From the NCBI RefSeq assembly GCF_000430645.1, contig NZ_KE387185.1:903780-967779 (forward strand): a stretch of 64,000 nucleotides of DNA, read 5' to 3'. Of this stretch, positions 17,803 to 27,581 are shown piece after piece. Within the stretch, counting starts at the first letter, position 1; the number at the start of each line of letters is the position of its first letter. Source of the stretch: Aquimarina latercula DSM 2041. Its GTDB lineage: Bacteria; Bacteroidota; Bacteroidia; Flavobacteriales; Flavobacteriaceae. The notes under the pieces were generated by a model. It was given only the letters and a program-made list of their open reading frames with translations, searched no databases and was not told the origin of the DNA. A program made the translations under genes and the position numbers.

Positions 17803-20800
17803 ATGCTGAATAAAAGCATCAAGTTTTTAATAGAAAACAAATTAATAGCAGTTTTATTACTATTGATTTTAATAGGTTGGGGTCTTATTCATTCACCATT
17901 CCAATCGAATTTAGGTTTTTTACCTAATGATCCTGTAGCTGTGGATGCAATACCTGATATTGGAGAAAATCAACAGATTGTTTTTACCAAATGGGATGGA
18001 AAATCCCCTCAGGATATAGAAGATCAAATTACTTATCCATTAACGACTTCTTTACTCGGTCTGCCTGGGGTTAAAACAATTCGTAGCTCTTCTATGTTCG
18101 GTTTTTCTAGTATCTATATCATTTTTGAAGAAGATGTAGAATTTTATTGGAGTCGCAGTCGAATTCTAGAAAAGCTAAATTCTTTGCCGAATGATTTATT
18201 GCCTAACGAAGTGAATCCGTTATTAGGACCTGATGCTACCGGCCTTGGACAAATTTTTTGGTATACCCTAGAAGGGCGAGATGAAAAAGGAAAGGTAACA
18301 GGAGGTTGGGATCTTCAAGAATTACGAAGTATACAAGATTATTATGTAAAATATGCGTTATCATCGGCTGGCGGAGTTTCTGAAGTAGCATCGGTAGGAG
18401 GATACGTTCAGGAATATCAGGTGGATGTAGATCCAGAATTGATGAAGCAATATAATATCGGATTACATCAGATAGTGAAAGCTGTAAAAGAAAGTAATCG
18501 AGATATTGGAGCACAAACATTAGAGATTAATCAAGCCGAATATCTGGTAAGAGGGTTGGGGTATGTTAAGTCTATTGCTGATATAGAAAATGCAGTTGTC
18601 GCTTCAGAAAGTTATACAGCGATCCGGATAAAAGATATAGCTAAAGTTTCTCTCGGACCATCTACCAGACGAGGAATTTTGGATAAAGAAGGAGCAGAAG
18701 TAGTGGGAGGAGTTGTAGTTGCAAGGTATGGCTCAAACCCTATGGAAGTTATTACTAATGTAAAAGATAAAATAAAAGAATTAAGTTCAGGATTACCGTC
18801 TAAAGTACTTAGTGATGGTCGTACTTCTAAATTAACTATTGTTCCTTTTTATGATAGGACTGAGTTGATTAAGGAAACTCTAGGCACGCTAAATGAAGCG
18901 CTAACATTAGAAATATTAATTACAGTCTTGGTAATCATTCTTATGGTCTTTAATATTAGAGCTTCTGTTTTAATTTCAGGATTATTACCCGTAGCAGTTT
19001 TGATGGTTTTTATTACGATGAAAATCTTTGATGTAGAGGCTAATATTGTTGCATTATCCGGTATAGCGATTGCTATTGGTACTATGGTTGATGTTGGAGT
19101 AATTCTTTCAGAAAATATCATAAGACATCTTGATGATAATAAAAATAACTTATCAATTAATACTGTAGTATATAATGCAACTAGTGAAGTTTCTGGAGCT
19201 ATATTAACAGCTGTTTTAACTACTATTATAAGTTTTATTCCTGTTTTTACTATGGTAGGAGCAGAAGGAAAACTTTTTCGTCCATTAGCTTTTACAAAGA
19301 CGATGGCACTTGTATCATCAATCATTATAGCACTTTTTTTGATACCACCTTTTGCTGCATTTTTATTTAAACAACGATCTACTAAAAAAGTTATAGGGTA
19401 TGTTTTTAATACGATATTAATTATCTCAGGTATTGTAGCACTTTATTATGGAATTTTATTAGGTCTTGTTCTTATAGCATTTGGTGTAACTAAATTGTTA
19501 CAGTTTGTATTACAACTTGCTACAGATAGAATAAATAAAATCCAGATTATTATTTCTGGAATCACTATTGTTTTTCTTTTAGCAGTGTATTGGAGACCAT
19601 TGGGAGTAGAAAAGAGTGTTTTTTGGAATGTAATCTTTGTTGGTTTTATCTGTTTTGGATTACTAGGTTTATTTGGTATGTTCAGAAAGTACTATGTAAA
19701 AATTTTAAATTGGGCATTGTGTAATAAGCTAGTATTTATGTTGTTGCCAATGACTTTAGTAATAGTAGGTGTTGTTATAATGAAAAATACCGGTAAAGAG
19801 TTTATGCCTTCTTTAAATGAAGGTTCATTTCTTTTAATGCCTACATCATTGCCGCACGCTGGAGTAGAAGAAAATAAAAGAGTATTGCAACAACTAGATA
19901 TGGCGGTAGCCACAATTCCTGAGATAAAAACTGTTGTTGGTAAGGCAGGAAGAACAGAATCAGCATTAGATCCTGCTCCTTTATCCATGTATGAAAATAT
20001 AATTCTGTATAAATCAGAATATGTATTAAATGATAATGGAGAACGACAGCGATTTAAAGTCAATGAAGATGGTTTATTCGAGCTTAGAGATGGTCGATTT
20101 GTAGGAAACGCCAAAGCTAAAAAAGATCAATTAATCCCTGATGAGAATGGAGAATATTATAGAAACTGGAGGTCACAAATTAAATCTCAGGATGATATAT
20201 GGAAAGAGATTGTTAGTGTCACAAATCTTCCAGGAGTAACTTCAGCTCCAAAATTACAGCCTATAGAAACCAGATTGATAATGCTACAAACTGGGATGAG
20301 AGCCCCAATGGGAATTAAAGTAAAAGGGCAAAATCTCAAAGAGATTGAAAATTTTGGTATTCAGCTAGAAGAAATTTTAAAACAAGTAGAAGGAGTTAAA
20401 AATGAAGCAGTTTTTGCCGATAGAATTATAGGAAAGCCTTATTTATTAATTGATATAGATCGTGATCGGATTGCTCGATACGGAGTTTCTATTGAAGGGG
20501 TTCAAAGAGTATTGCAAGTTGCATTAGGTGGAATGATGCTTACCCAAACGGTGGATGGAAGAGAACGTTATGGAATTAGAGTTCGCTATCCAAGAGATTT
20601 GCGATCCAATCCAGAAGATCTTAAAAAGATATATATACCAGTTTCAAAAGGTAATCCAATTCCATTAAGTGAGTTGGTAACTATTAGATATGAACAAGGA
20701 CCACAAGTAATAAAGAGTGAGGATACGTTTCTTATTGGATACGTATTATTTGATAGGCAGAAAGCGTATGCAGAAGTAGATGTAATACAAAATGCGCAAG

Positions 20801-21480
20801 AATTAATTCAGGAAAAAATTAATAAGAGAGAACTTGTGATTCCAAAAGGAATCAATTATCAATTTACAGGGACCTACGAAAATCAAATACGAGCTGAGAA
20901 AACATTATCTTTTGTTATTCCATTGGCGTTGGTAATTATTTTCTTGATTTTGTACTTTCAGTTTAGATCCGTGACTACATCTCTTATGGTTTTTACGGGA
21001 ATTGCGGTTGCTTTTGCTGGTGGTTTTTTAATGATTTGGTTATATGGTCAAGATTGGTTTTTTAATATTAATTTCTTTGGAGATAATTTAAGAGATTTGT
21101 TTCAGATGCAAACAATTCATTTAAGTGTGGCAGTTTGGATTGGGTTTATTGCTTTATTTGGTATTGCTACAGATGATGGAGTTGTTATGGCAACTTATTT
21201 GACACAAACTTTTAAAAGAAATAAACCAAAAACATTAAATGATATTAGATCTTCTGTAATAGAAGCAGGTGAGAAAAGAATACGGCCTTGTTTGATGACA
21301 ACAGCCACTACCATTTTAGCATTATTGCCAATATTAACATCAACCGGAAGAGGAAGCGATATTATGATTCCGATGGCTATACCTAGTTTTGGAGGTATGT
21401 TAATAGCGTTAGTTACATTATTTGTGGTACCAGTTTTATTTAGTTGGAGAGCAGAGTTTTTATTAAAAAAAGAAAAATAG
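17803..21480 (+). CDS. cusA: Heavy-metal efflux RND pump, CusA/CzcA family (likely Cu+/Ag+)
   Basis: A 1225-residue inner-membrane RND proton antiporter. The HME class is shown by GTMVDVGVILSENIIRHL in TM4, IATDDGVVMATYLTQTF in the second half, the porter motif LQTGMRAPMGIKVKG, and the C-terminal helix FGGMLIALVTLFVVPVLF. It exceeds the typical 1040 residues because of an extra hydrophobic stretch between the two halves (about residues 530-630) and an insert in the second periplasmic loop (about 745-800). Both seem usual for Bacteroidota homologues. It heads an operon with cusC, DUF3347, HMA-MauE, PepSY and cusB genes. The copper-type partners favour Cu+/Ag+ over Co/Zn/Cd. Confidence 0.9.
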   Translation: MLNKSIKFLIENKLIAVLLLLILIGWGLIHSPFQSNLGFLPNDPVAVDAIPDIGENQQIVFTKWDGKSPQDIEDQITYPLTTSLLGLPGVKTIRSSSMFGFSSIYIIFEEDVEFYWSRSRILEKLNSLPNDLLPNEVNPLLGPDATGLGQIFWYTLEGRDEKGKVTGGWDLQELRSIQDYYVKYALSSAGGVSEVASVGGYVQEYQVDVDPELMKQYNIGLHQIVKAVKESNRDIGAQTLEINQAEYLVRGLGYVKSIADIENAVVASESYTAIRIKDIAKVSLGPSTRRGILDKEGAEVVGGVVVARYGSNPMEVITNVKDKIKELSSGLPSKVLSDGRTSKLTIVPFYDRTELIKETLGTLNEALTLEILITVLVIILMVFNIRASVLISGLLPVAVLMVFITMKIFDVEANIVALSGIAIAIGTMVDVGVILSENIIRHLDDNKNNLSINTVVYNATSEVSGAILTAVLTTIISFIPVFTMVGAEGKLFRPLAFTKTMALVSSIIIALFLIPPFAAFLFKQRSTKKVIGYVFNTILIISGIVALYYGILLGLVLIAFGVTKLLQFVLQLATDRINKIQIIISGITIVFLLAVYWRPLGVEKSVFWNVIFVGFICFGLLGLFGMFRKYYVKILNWALCNKLVFMLLPMTLVIVGVVIMKNTGKEFMPSLNEGSFLLMPTSLPHAGVEENKRVLQQLDMAVATIPEIKTVVGKAGRTESALDPAPLSMYENIILYKSEYVLNDNGERQRFKVNEDGLFELRDGRFVGNAKAKKDQLIPDENGEYYRNWRSQIKSQDDIWKEIVSVTNLPGVTSAPKLQPIETRLIMLQTGMRAPMGIKVKGQNLKEIENFGIQLEEILKQVEGVKNEAVFADRIIGKPYLLIDIDRDRIARYGVSIEGVQRVLQVALGGMMLTQTVDGRERYGIRVRYPRDLRSNPEDLKKIYIPVSKGNPIPLSELVTIRYEQGPQVIKSEDTFLIGYVLFDRQKAYAEVDVIQNAQELIQEKINKRELVIPKGINYQFTGTYENQIRAEKTLSFVIPLALVIIFLILYFQFRSVTTSLMVFTGIAVAFAGGFLMIWLYGQDWFFNINFFGDNLRDLFQMQTIHLSVAVWIGFIALFGIATDDGVVMATYLTQTFKRNKPKTLNDIRSSVIEAGEKRIRPCLMTTATTILALLPILTSTGRGSDIMIPMAIPSFGGMLIALVTLFVVPVLFSWRAEFLLKKEK

Positions 21481-21491
21481 CATAAAGAAAA

Positions 21492-22772
21492 ATGAATACA
21501 ATAAATATTTTAAATAAAAGAAATAAGGCTTTTTATTTATTTGCCTCACTCATTGATGTAAAAAAGGGAATTATATTGAGTTTTTTTATTTTCTTTTTTA
21601 ATATCACCAGCGCTCAGACATTACAACAGTATATAAGAGAAGCAAAAGAAAATAATCCTGAACTTAAGGCAGCTCAGAATGTATTAGATGCAAGTTTAGA
21701 AAAGATACGCGAAGTTGGAGGGTTGCCGAATACTAGAATTGGAACAGGATATTTCGTAAGTGAACCAGAAACACGAACTGGAGCTCAAAAAGCAAGATTT
21801 AATGTGCAGCAAGATATTCCTTGGTTTGGAACAATAAAAGCAAGAAAAGAAACCGCTTCTACCGAAAGTGAGGTGAATAAAAATGAATTAGAAATTGCAA
21901 GAAGAAAAATCACCTTACTAGTAGAACAAACATATTATAAGCTATTTGAATTAAAAGCTAGGCAAAAGATATTAGTAGAACAAAATAAGCTATTAGACAC
22001 CTATATTGAGATTGCACTTAAAGAAGTTGAGAATAATAGAGCATCTACCGTGGATGTCTTAAAATTTAATATCGCAAAAAATAATCTTCAGAATGAAGAA
22101 GAGATTTTAAAAGGAGAAATTCTTACGGCCGAAACAGCAATGAATCAGTTGTTACATAGAGATGGTTTTGATCCATTAGTAGTTCCAGATAATTTATTCA
22201 TTCCAGAAGAAGAACCTACAATGATATTAGATGATATCACCTACCATCCTGAATTAATAACCTATGATCATTTAAATGATTTATTAGATAAAAAGGAGAG
22301 CGTTAATGCCAAAGAATCTTTGCCATCCATAGGTCTAGGTTTAGATTACGTAATTGTTGAAGAACGTCCAAATATTAGTTTTTCTGATAATGGAAAAGAC
22401 ATTGTTATGCCAAAGATTTCACTTTCGGTCCCTCTTTTTTCTAAAAAATACAAGTCACGTTCTAAACAGTATGAGTTACAAAAGGAGGAAGTATATCAAA
22501 AAAGAGAAGCTTCTCAGAATAACTTAGAAAATATGATGGAAGAAGCAATAAATAATAGGATTACAGCTCGAATTAATTACGACACACAACAAAAAAATAT
22601 AATGCAGGCAAAACAAGCAGAAGAGATAATATTATCAGCATACCAAACGACTCAGCTTAATTTTGAAGATGTGCTAGATGTACAACAGATGTTATTAGAT
22701 TTCGAAAACAAGAAAATTGAAGCTGTAGCGATGTATTTTATGCAGACGGCAGTGCTTAATTATTTAAGGTAA
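21492..22772 (+). CDS. cusC: TolC-family outer-membrane channel of the copper pump (CusC-like)
   Basis: A 426-residue outer-membrane efflux protein with an unusually long N-terminal extension before the hydrophobic signal core (cleavage near NITSAQ, about residue 42). Two OEP repeats carry the long coiled helices, for example YIREAKENNPELKAAQNVLDAS and the LNFEDVLDVQQMLLDFENKK region near the end. It starts 11 bases after cusA. It should form the trimeric exit duct that docks to CusA/CusB. Confidence 0.85.
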   Translation: MNTINILNKRNKAFYLFASLIDVKKGIILSFFIFFFNITSAQTLQQYIREAKENNPELKAAQNVLDASLEKIREVGGLPNTRIGTGYFVSEPETRTGAQKARFNVQQDIPWFGTIKARKETASTESEVNKNELEIARRKITLLVEQTYYKLFELKARQKILVEQNKLLDTYIEIALKEVENNRASTVDVLKFNIAKNNLQNEEEILKGEILTAETAMNQLLHRDGFDPLVVPDNLFIPEEEPTMILDDITYHPELITYDHLNDLLDKKESVNAKESLPSIGLGLDYVIVEERPNISFSDNGKDIVMPKISLSVPLFSKKYKSRSKQYELQKEEVYQKREASQNNLENMMEEAINNRITARINYDTQQKNIMQAKQAEEIILSAYQTTQLNFEDVLDVQQMLLDFENKKIEAVAMYFMQTAVLNYLR

Positions 22773-22810
22773 TATAATAGAAAAAGTAGCAATAACTAAA
22801 AAATAGAATA

Positions 22811-23377
22811 ATGAATAAAATATTTTTAAAAACCATTTTTGCAGGTATTATAGTTGTATCAATCTATTCCTGTGGGAAAGATCAGAAAGAATCAAAAAAA
22901 GAGATTCCAGTAAAAGAAGAAGTGGCTGCAGAAAGCAATGTAGATCTTAATCTTACAGATTCGAGAAGTGAAATTGTTTTTGATGATGACAATGTTACGA
23001 ATGTTTATGATCAATATTTATTGATAAAAAGAGGATTGGTAAATTCTAATTTTAAGGTTGTACAGCAAGAAGCGAAAAAGATGGGTAATCTTATAAAGGA
23101 TACAGATCAAACAAAACAATTAAAATCTACAGCAAAATTAATCGCTCTTACTAAAGATATTAAAAAGCAGAGAGATTTTTTTGTAACACTTACAGTAGAA
23201 ACCGAAAAATTAATTAATACTTCTGCTATTACTTCTGGAGAGGTATATAAACAATTTTGTCCAATGGCTTTTGATGGAAATGGAGGGTATTGGTTATCCG
23301 ACTCTAAAGAAGTGCGTAATCCTTATTATGGTAATAAAATGCTAAAATGTGGGAGCGTTAATGAAACAATAAAATGA
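22811..23377 (+). CDS. DUF3347 copper-site lipoprotein
   Basis: A 188-residue lipoprotein (SIYSC, Cys21). It has a Lys/Glu-rich spacer, a four-helix segment from about residue 60 (VYDQYLLIKRGLVNSNF) and the DUF3347 C-terminal signature: QFCPMAF, then GYWLSDSKEVRNPYYGNKMLKCGSV. The Cys and Met residues suggest Cu+ binding in the periplasm. The same domain is fused to the C-terminus of the CusB adaptor later in the operon. Its last bases overlap the next gene by 4 (ATGA), indicating translational coupling. The precise role, chaperone or sink, is not established. Confidence 0.8.
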   Translation: MNKIFLKTIFAGIIVVSIYSCGKDQKESKKEIPVKEEVAAESNVDLNLTDSRSEIVFDDDNVTNVYDQYLLIKRGLVNSNFKVVQQEAKKMGNLIKDTDQTKQLKSTAKLIALTKDIKKQRDFFVTLTVETEKLINTSAITSGEVYKQFCPMAFDGNGGYWLSDSKEVRNPYYGNKMLKCGSVNETIK

Positions 23378-24102
23378 AAATAAAGTATCATATAGAAGGA
23401 ATGACCTGCGAAGGTTGTAGATCTGGATTAGAACATGTTTTGACTACTATTCCAGAAGTTTCTAGTGCCACCGTAAATCTGGAGAAAAAAGAAGCTGTTA
23501 TTGTTTTTAGCGAGAGGTTGCCCGTTGATCACTTAATAAAAACAATTCCATCTAAGTATACAATTGCGGAAAAAGCGGATCAAAATTTCAGTGGGATGGA
23601 TGATAATCTTTTAGTAAAGAAGAGCGAACTGAAACAATTATTTCCACTTTTTTTGATTTTTGGATACATTACTAGTGCATCTGTAATGATCAATTATCAA
23701 TCCTGGAATACGGATGATTTTATGATGGATTTTATGGGGTTGTTTTATATCGTTTTTAGTTTTTTTAAAATACTAGATTTAAAAGGTTTTTTCGGGTCGT
23801 TTGCAATGTATGACCCTTTGGCTAAAAAAATACCCTTTTATAGTTGGGTATATCCTTTTATAGAAGTTGGATTAGGGTTGATGTTTTTAATGCGATTTAA
23901 AATTAATATAGCATTAATAATTACCATATTAATTTTGGGTATCACAACCATTGGTGTTACTAAAGTGTTAATAGACAAAAGAAGTATCCAGTGTGCTTGT
24001 TTAGGAACAGCTCTAAAATTACCAATGACTAAAGCTACTTTTATTGAGAATTCGATTATGCTAGGAATGGCTTTTTGGATGCTCATAAAAATATATTCAT
24101 AG
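23374..24102 (+). CDS. HMA domain fused to MauE/DoxX-like membrane domain
   Basis: Residues 1-68 are a heavy-metal-associated fold with EGMTCEGC (metal-binding Cys12 and Cys15) and the typical VSSATVNLEKKEAVIVF strand. Residues about 85-242 form four membrane helices of MauE/methylamine-utilisation or DoxX type: WVYPFIEVGLGLMFL, and KRSIQCACLGTALKLPM with a CxC. It overlaps the DUF3347 gene by 4 bases. A cytoplasmic Cu+ chaperone domain tethered to a small redox-type membrane module would fit metal delivery to the pump, but this is inference. Confidence 0.75.
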   Translation: MKIKYHIEGMTCEGCRSGLEHVLTTIPEVSSATVNLEKKEAVIVFSERLPVDHLIKTIPSKYTIAEKADQNFSGMDDNLLVKKSELKQLFPLFLIFGYITSASVMINYQSWNTDDFMMDFMGLFYIVFSFFKILDLKGFFGSFAMYDPLAKKIPFYSWVYPFIEVGLGLMFLMRFKINIALIITILILGITTIGVTKVLIDKRSIQCACLGTALKLPMTKATFIENSIMLGMAFWMLIKIYS

Positions 24103-24118
24103 AAGAAATATTGATAGA

Positions 24119-24817
24119 ATGGTTAAAAGAAAAACAGCAATATTTATAAGAAAAGCACATCGTTATCTTGGCGTGTTTTTAGGAATACAATTTTTAATGT
24201 GGACAATTAGTGGATTATATTTCAGTTGGACGGATATTGATGAGATTCATGGTGATCAATTTAAAAATGAAATAACTCCAGTAGTACATTCTAATTTGTT
24301 AAAGTTAGATTCGACTTTTTCATTACCTGCAGTTTCTTCTTTAGAATTAAGAACAATAGCTGGTCATCCATTTTATTGGGTAAATGATAGTGTTTTAATT
24401 AATGCTAGATCTGGGAAATTAAAATCAAAAATATCAAAAGAAGAAGCATTAAAGATAGCTTCGGTACATATGCGATCTGATTTAGAAGTTACTTCTGTTG
24501 ATTTTATTGACAAAGTTGGAAAACATCATGAATATAGAGGAAGATCATTACCTGCATTTGTAATTAATTATAATCATCCAGATAATGTAAAAGTATATAT
24601 ATCTGCTTTAGATGGTTCTTTTCAGAGAGTAAGACATCAATCTTGGAGATGGTTCGATTTTTTGTGGATGACACATACGATGGATTATGAAGGAAGAGAT
24701 GATTTTAATACTACAGTGTTAAGAGTTTTTTCTCTATTAGGATTGATAACAGTACTTAGTGGTTTTTTACTTTGGTACATTTCCTCTCCAACACTTAGGA
24801 AATTTTTTAAAAGATAA
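24119..24817 (+). CDS. PepSY-domain membrane protein
   Basis: A 232-residue protein with an N-terminal membrane helix (about 16-37, YLGVFLGIQFLMWTISGLYF), a periplasmic PepSY-like region (about 40-185, including EEALKIASVHM) and a C-terminal helix (about 200-222). PepSY-associated TM proteins often sit in metal and redox loci. Here it lies between the HMA-MauE gene and cusB, separated from cusB by 2 bases. Function unknown. A part in periplasmic copper handling or electron transfer is inferred only from context. Confidence 0.7.
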   Translation: MVKRKTAIFIRKAHRYLGVFLGIQFLMWTISGLYFSWTDIDEIHGDQFKNEITPVVHSNLLKLDSTFSLPAVSSLELRTIAGHPFYWVNDSVLINARSGKLKSKISKEEALKIASVHMRSDLEVTSVDFIDKVGKHHEYRGRSLPAFVINYNHPDNVKVYISALDGSFQRVRHQSWRWFDFLWMTHTMDYEGRDDFNTTVLRVFSLLGLITVLSGFLLWYISSPTLRKFFKR

Positions 24818-24819
24818 TT

Positions 24820-26541
24820 ATGATGAAGAAAAATGTTGTTTATATAATCATTTCAATATTGATAGGGTTGCTTTTAGGGTATCTTATTTTTGGTGATAAT
24901 TCGACCAGCGAATCTATTGAAGAACACGATCATTCGGCAGAAGTTTTAGATCAAATCTGGACATGTTCGATGCATCCGAAAATTATGAAATCCGAACCTG
25001 GAGATTGTCCAATATGTGGGATGGATTTGGTGCGTTCTGAAATCAAAGAAAATGGACTTTCGATGGATCAGTTTAGTATGACTGAAAATGCAATGGCTTT
25101 AGCTAATATTCAGACCTCTGTGGTAGGTATGACGACTTCAGAATCGCAAGAGGTGAAATTATCAGGTAAGATTAAAGAAAATGAAGAAACCAATACAGTT
25201 CAGGTAACCCATTTTTCGGGTAGAGTAGAAAAATTGTTGATTAATTCGGTAGGAGATAAAGTTTATAAAGGACAAACAATTGCAATTTTATATTCTCCGG
25301 AATTAGTGGCTGCTCAGCAAGAGTTGTTAACCGCTGTTAAATTAAAAAAAGAACAACCAGCTCTATATAAGGCGGTAAGGAATAAGTTGAAGCTAAGAAA
25401 AATTTCAGAAGATCAAATTGATTTAATCGAATCTTCTGGAAAAATCAAAGAAACATTTCCTATCCATGCGCATATGTCTGGTGTAGTTTCTGAAAAAATA
25501 ATAGAAGAAGGAAATCATGTGGATAGAGGGCAAATATTATATAAAATATCAAATTTAAATTCGTTGTGGGCATCTTTTGATGCTTATGAGAATCAAATTT
25601 CTTTATTAAAAATTGGACAACATATTAAAATTAAAACGAATGCATATCCCGAGATGGATTTTGATGCTAAAATTTCATTTATAGATCCAGTTTTAGATAC
25701 AAATACAAGAACGATAACTGTGAGAGCTGTACTTGTAAATAAAGATAATGTTTTTAAACCTGGAATGTTTATAGAAGGAGTTATTGCGGTAGCAAACCAG
25801 GAATCTAATAAAACAATTGCAATACCTAGAAGTGCGGTCTTATGGACCGGAAAACGTTCAATTGTATATGTAAAGGTTAAATCTGATCAACCTGTTTTTG
25901 AGATGAGAGAAGTAACACTTGGCACTTCTTATGAGCACGAATATCAAATTTTAGAAGGCATAAAAGAAGGAGAGACAATTGTGACTAACGGAACTTTTAC
26001 GGTAGACGCTGCGGCTCAATTGCAAGGCAAACGATCTATGATGAATCAGACAGAAACAACTGGTTCATCGGATAAAGAAGAAAGTGAGAAAATAAATCTA
26101 ACAGGTGATTTTCAAAAAAGGTTTCTTCGGACATTGTCAGTGTATTTTAAGTTAAAAGATGCTTTGGTAAAGAGTGATGCTAAAGAAGCTTCCGTGTTTT
26201 CTAAAAAAATGATAGAAGGGCTAGAAGATATAGATACTAAGGAGTTACAAAACGATGTTGGCAAATATTTGAAGGAAGTTTTACTTGTTTTAGAATTAAT
26301 CAAAGAAAAAGAAAGTCTAGAAGAACAAAGAGATTACTTTATTAGTCTAAATGAAAATTTAGAGAGTATGATTAAAAGAATAGATAGTTTTTCTGAACAC
26401 ATATATATTCAAAAGTGTCCAATGGCGGGCAACAATAAAGGGGCTATTTGGTTAAGTAAGGAAAAAGAAATTAGGAACCCTTATTTTGGAGAAGCAATGC
26501 TTACTTGTGGTAGTATAATTGATACCCTAGGAAGAAAATAA
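24820..26541 (+). CDS. cusB: CusB-type periplasmic adaptor with metal-binding N-terminus and DUF3347 tail
   Basis: A 573-residue membrane-fusion protein. An N-terminal anchor (about 5-25) is followed by a heavy-metal-binding domain (about 47-72, TCSMHPKIMKSEPGDCPICGMDL). The barrel-sandwich, hairpin and beta-barrel domains cover about 110-400 (VEKLLINSVGDKVYKGQTI, VLWTGKRSIVYVKV). The C-terminal DUF3347 covers about 440-573 (QKCPMAGNN, KEIRNPYFGEAMLTCGSI). It links CusA to CusC and can hand over Cu+/Ag+. Last gene of the island. The DUF3347 repeats the stand-alone lipoprotein encoded 1.5 kb earlier. Confidence 0.9.
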   Translation: MMKKNVVYIIISILIGLLLGYLIFGDNSTSESIEEHDHSAEVLDQIWTCSMHPKIMKSEPGDCPICGMDLVRSEIKENGLSMDQFSMTENAMALANIQTSVVGMTTSESQEVKLSGKIKENEETNTVQVTHFSGRVEKLLINSVGDKVYKGQTIAILYSPELVAAQQELLTAVKLKKEQPALYKAVRNKLKLRKISEDQIDLIESSGKIKETFPIHAHMSGVVSEKIIEEGNHVDRGQILYKISNLNSLWASFDAYENQISLLKIGQHIKIKTNAYPEMDFDAKISFIDPVLDTNTRTITVRAVLVNKDNVFKPGMFIEGVIAVANQESNKTIAIPRSAVLWTGKRSIVYVKVKSDQPVFEMREVTLGTSYEHEYQILEGIKEGETIVTNGTFTVDAAAQLQGKRSMMNQTETTGSSDKEESEKINLTGDFQKRFLRTLSVYFKLKDALVKSDAKEASVFSKKMIEGLEDIDTKELQNDVGKYLKEVLLVLELIKEKESLEEQRDYFISLNENLESMIKRIDSFSEHIYIQKCPMAGNNKGAIWLSKEKEIRNPYFGEAMLTCGSIIDTLGRK

Positions 26542-26772
26542 CTTACTTAGAATAAATATTTTTAAACTCCTAAATGTTAAAATATTAACGTTTTTCTTTC
26601 ATTGTAGGTGAAAACAACGTATCTTTAATTTAGGGAAATATTGGATTACGTTTTTTATTAGATTACAATCGTTAGTATTGTGGGGTGTTTTTTAAAAACT
26701 CACCTACGATATGTTTTGCTATTGTTGTAAAATTAGATACTAATAAATATTGTGGTCAAAAACGAAAGGGAT

Positions 26773-27531
26773 ATGGTAAAAAAACTACTATTTATTACAT
26801 TTTTAGCCTTACTTTTTTCTTGTAAGGAAACCTCTGTCACTACGATGACCAGTGCTAGTACATTAGCATTGTTAGAAAAATCAAAAGCCATTCAGTTAAG
26901 AGCGGAAAGGGTAGAAAAGAATATGCAGAAATGGCAAGATTCTTTAGATAGATTCGATAACAAGACAGTAGAGCAAAGTCCAATTGAGGATGGAGAGTTT
27001 GTAAATATTGAGGAATTATCTAATTATTTTGTGTTAGACATGAAATACGCCACCAGCGATAATTTTTTGAAAAAAGCAGTTTATTCTTGTGCTAAGTGTT
27101 ATGTAAGAGGAGTTGTTGCCAAAGCACTAATTGCAGCTAATAAAGATTTTATGGCAAAAGGATATCGAATTAAGTTGTTTGATTGCTATAGACCGCATAG
27201 TGTACAGAAAAAGATGTGGAAAATATTTCCTAATCCTGGGTATGTTGCTGATCCTAAAGGAGGATCAATTCATAATAAGGGAGCTGCAGTAGATATAACC
27301 CTTACTGATTTGAAAGGGAATCAACTTGATATGGGTACTAAATTCGATCATTTTGGTAAAGAAGCACATCATTCTTATAAGTCGCTATCTGATGAGGTAC
27401 TTGCTAATCGTAAAATACTTAAAGAAATTATGGAAAAACATGGTTTCTCTATTATTAGAACAGAATGGTGGCACTATAACTTTAAAAATAAAAAGTTTAA
27501 GATTTCTGATTTTAGATGGAAATGTGGTTAA
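26773..27531 (+). CDS. D-Ala-D-Ala dipeptidase, VanX/peptidase M15D family lipoprotein
   Basis: I place the start at ATG 26773, not the in-frame GTG 21 bases earlier, because it leads straight into a lipoprotein signal (ALLFSC, Cys17). The 252-residue product has the VanX zinc motif SIHNKGAAVDITL (His and Asp ligands) and EWWHYNF (catalytic Glu, third ligand His). The LFDCYRPHSVQKKMW segment is also typical. It should cleave D-Ala-D-Ala or related D,D-dipeptides in the periplasm, most simply for peptidoglycan turnover. No vanA/vanH neighbours, so vancomycin resistance is not indicated. Confidence 0.85.
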   Translation: MVKKLLFITFLALLFSCKETSVTTMTSASTLALLEKSKAIQLRAERVEKNMQKWQDSLDRFDNKTVEQSPIEDGEFVNIEELSNYFVLDMKYATSDNFLKKAVYSCAKCYVRGVVAKALIAANKDFMAKGYRIKLFDCYRPHSVQKKMWKIFPNPGYVADPKGGSIHNKGAAVDITLTDLKGNQLDMGTKFDHFGKEAHHSYKSLSDEVLANRKILKEIMEKHGFSIIRTEWWHYNFKNKKFKISDFRWKCG

Positions 27532-27581
27532 AAATAGGAGTACTTTCTTATTTCTAAAAACAATTAAAACCAAGTTTAAAA

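Noticed and set aside
18849-19325. 158-codon minus-strand frame opposite cusA
   Set aside because: Shadow of the RND gene. Its hydrophobic, Thr/Ile-rich sequence only mirrors the membrane helices on the coding strand.
26683-26704. GGTG...CACC A/T-rich near-palindrome upstream of the VanX gene
   Set aside because: The core is just a T-run next to an A-run with two mismatches. It is too weak to call an operator or terminator.
26773-27531. Vancomycin-resistance gene cluster
   Set aside because: Only a VanX-like dipeptidase is present, with no ligase, dehydrogenase or VanRS pair.
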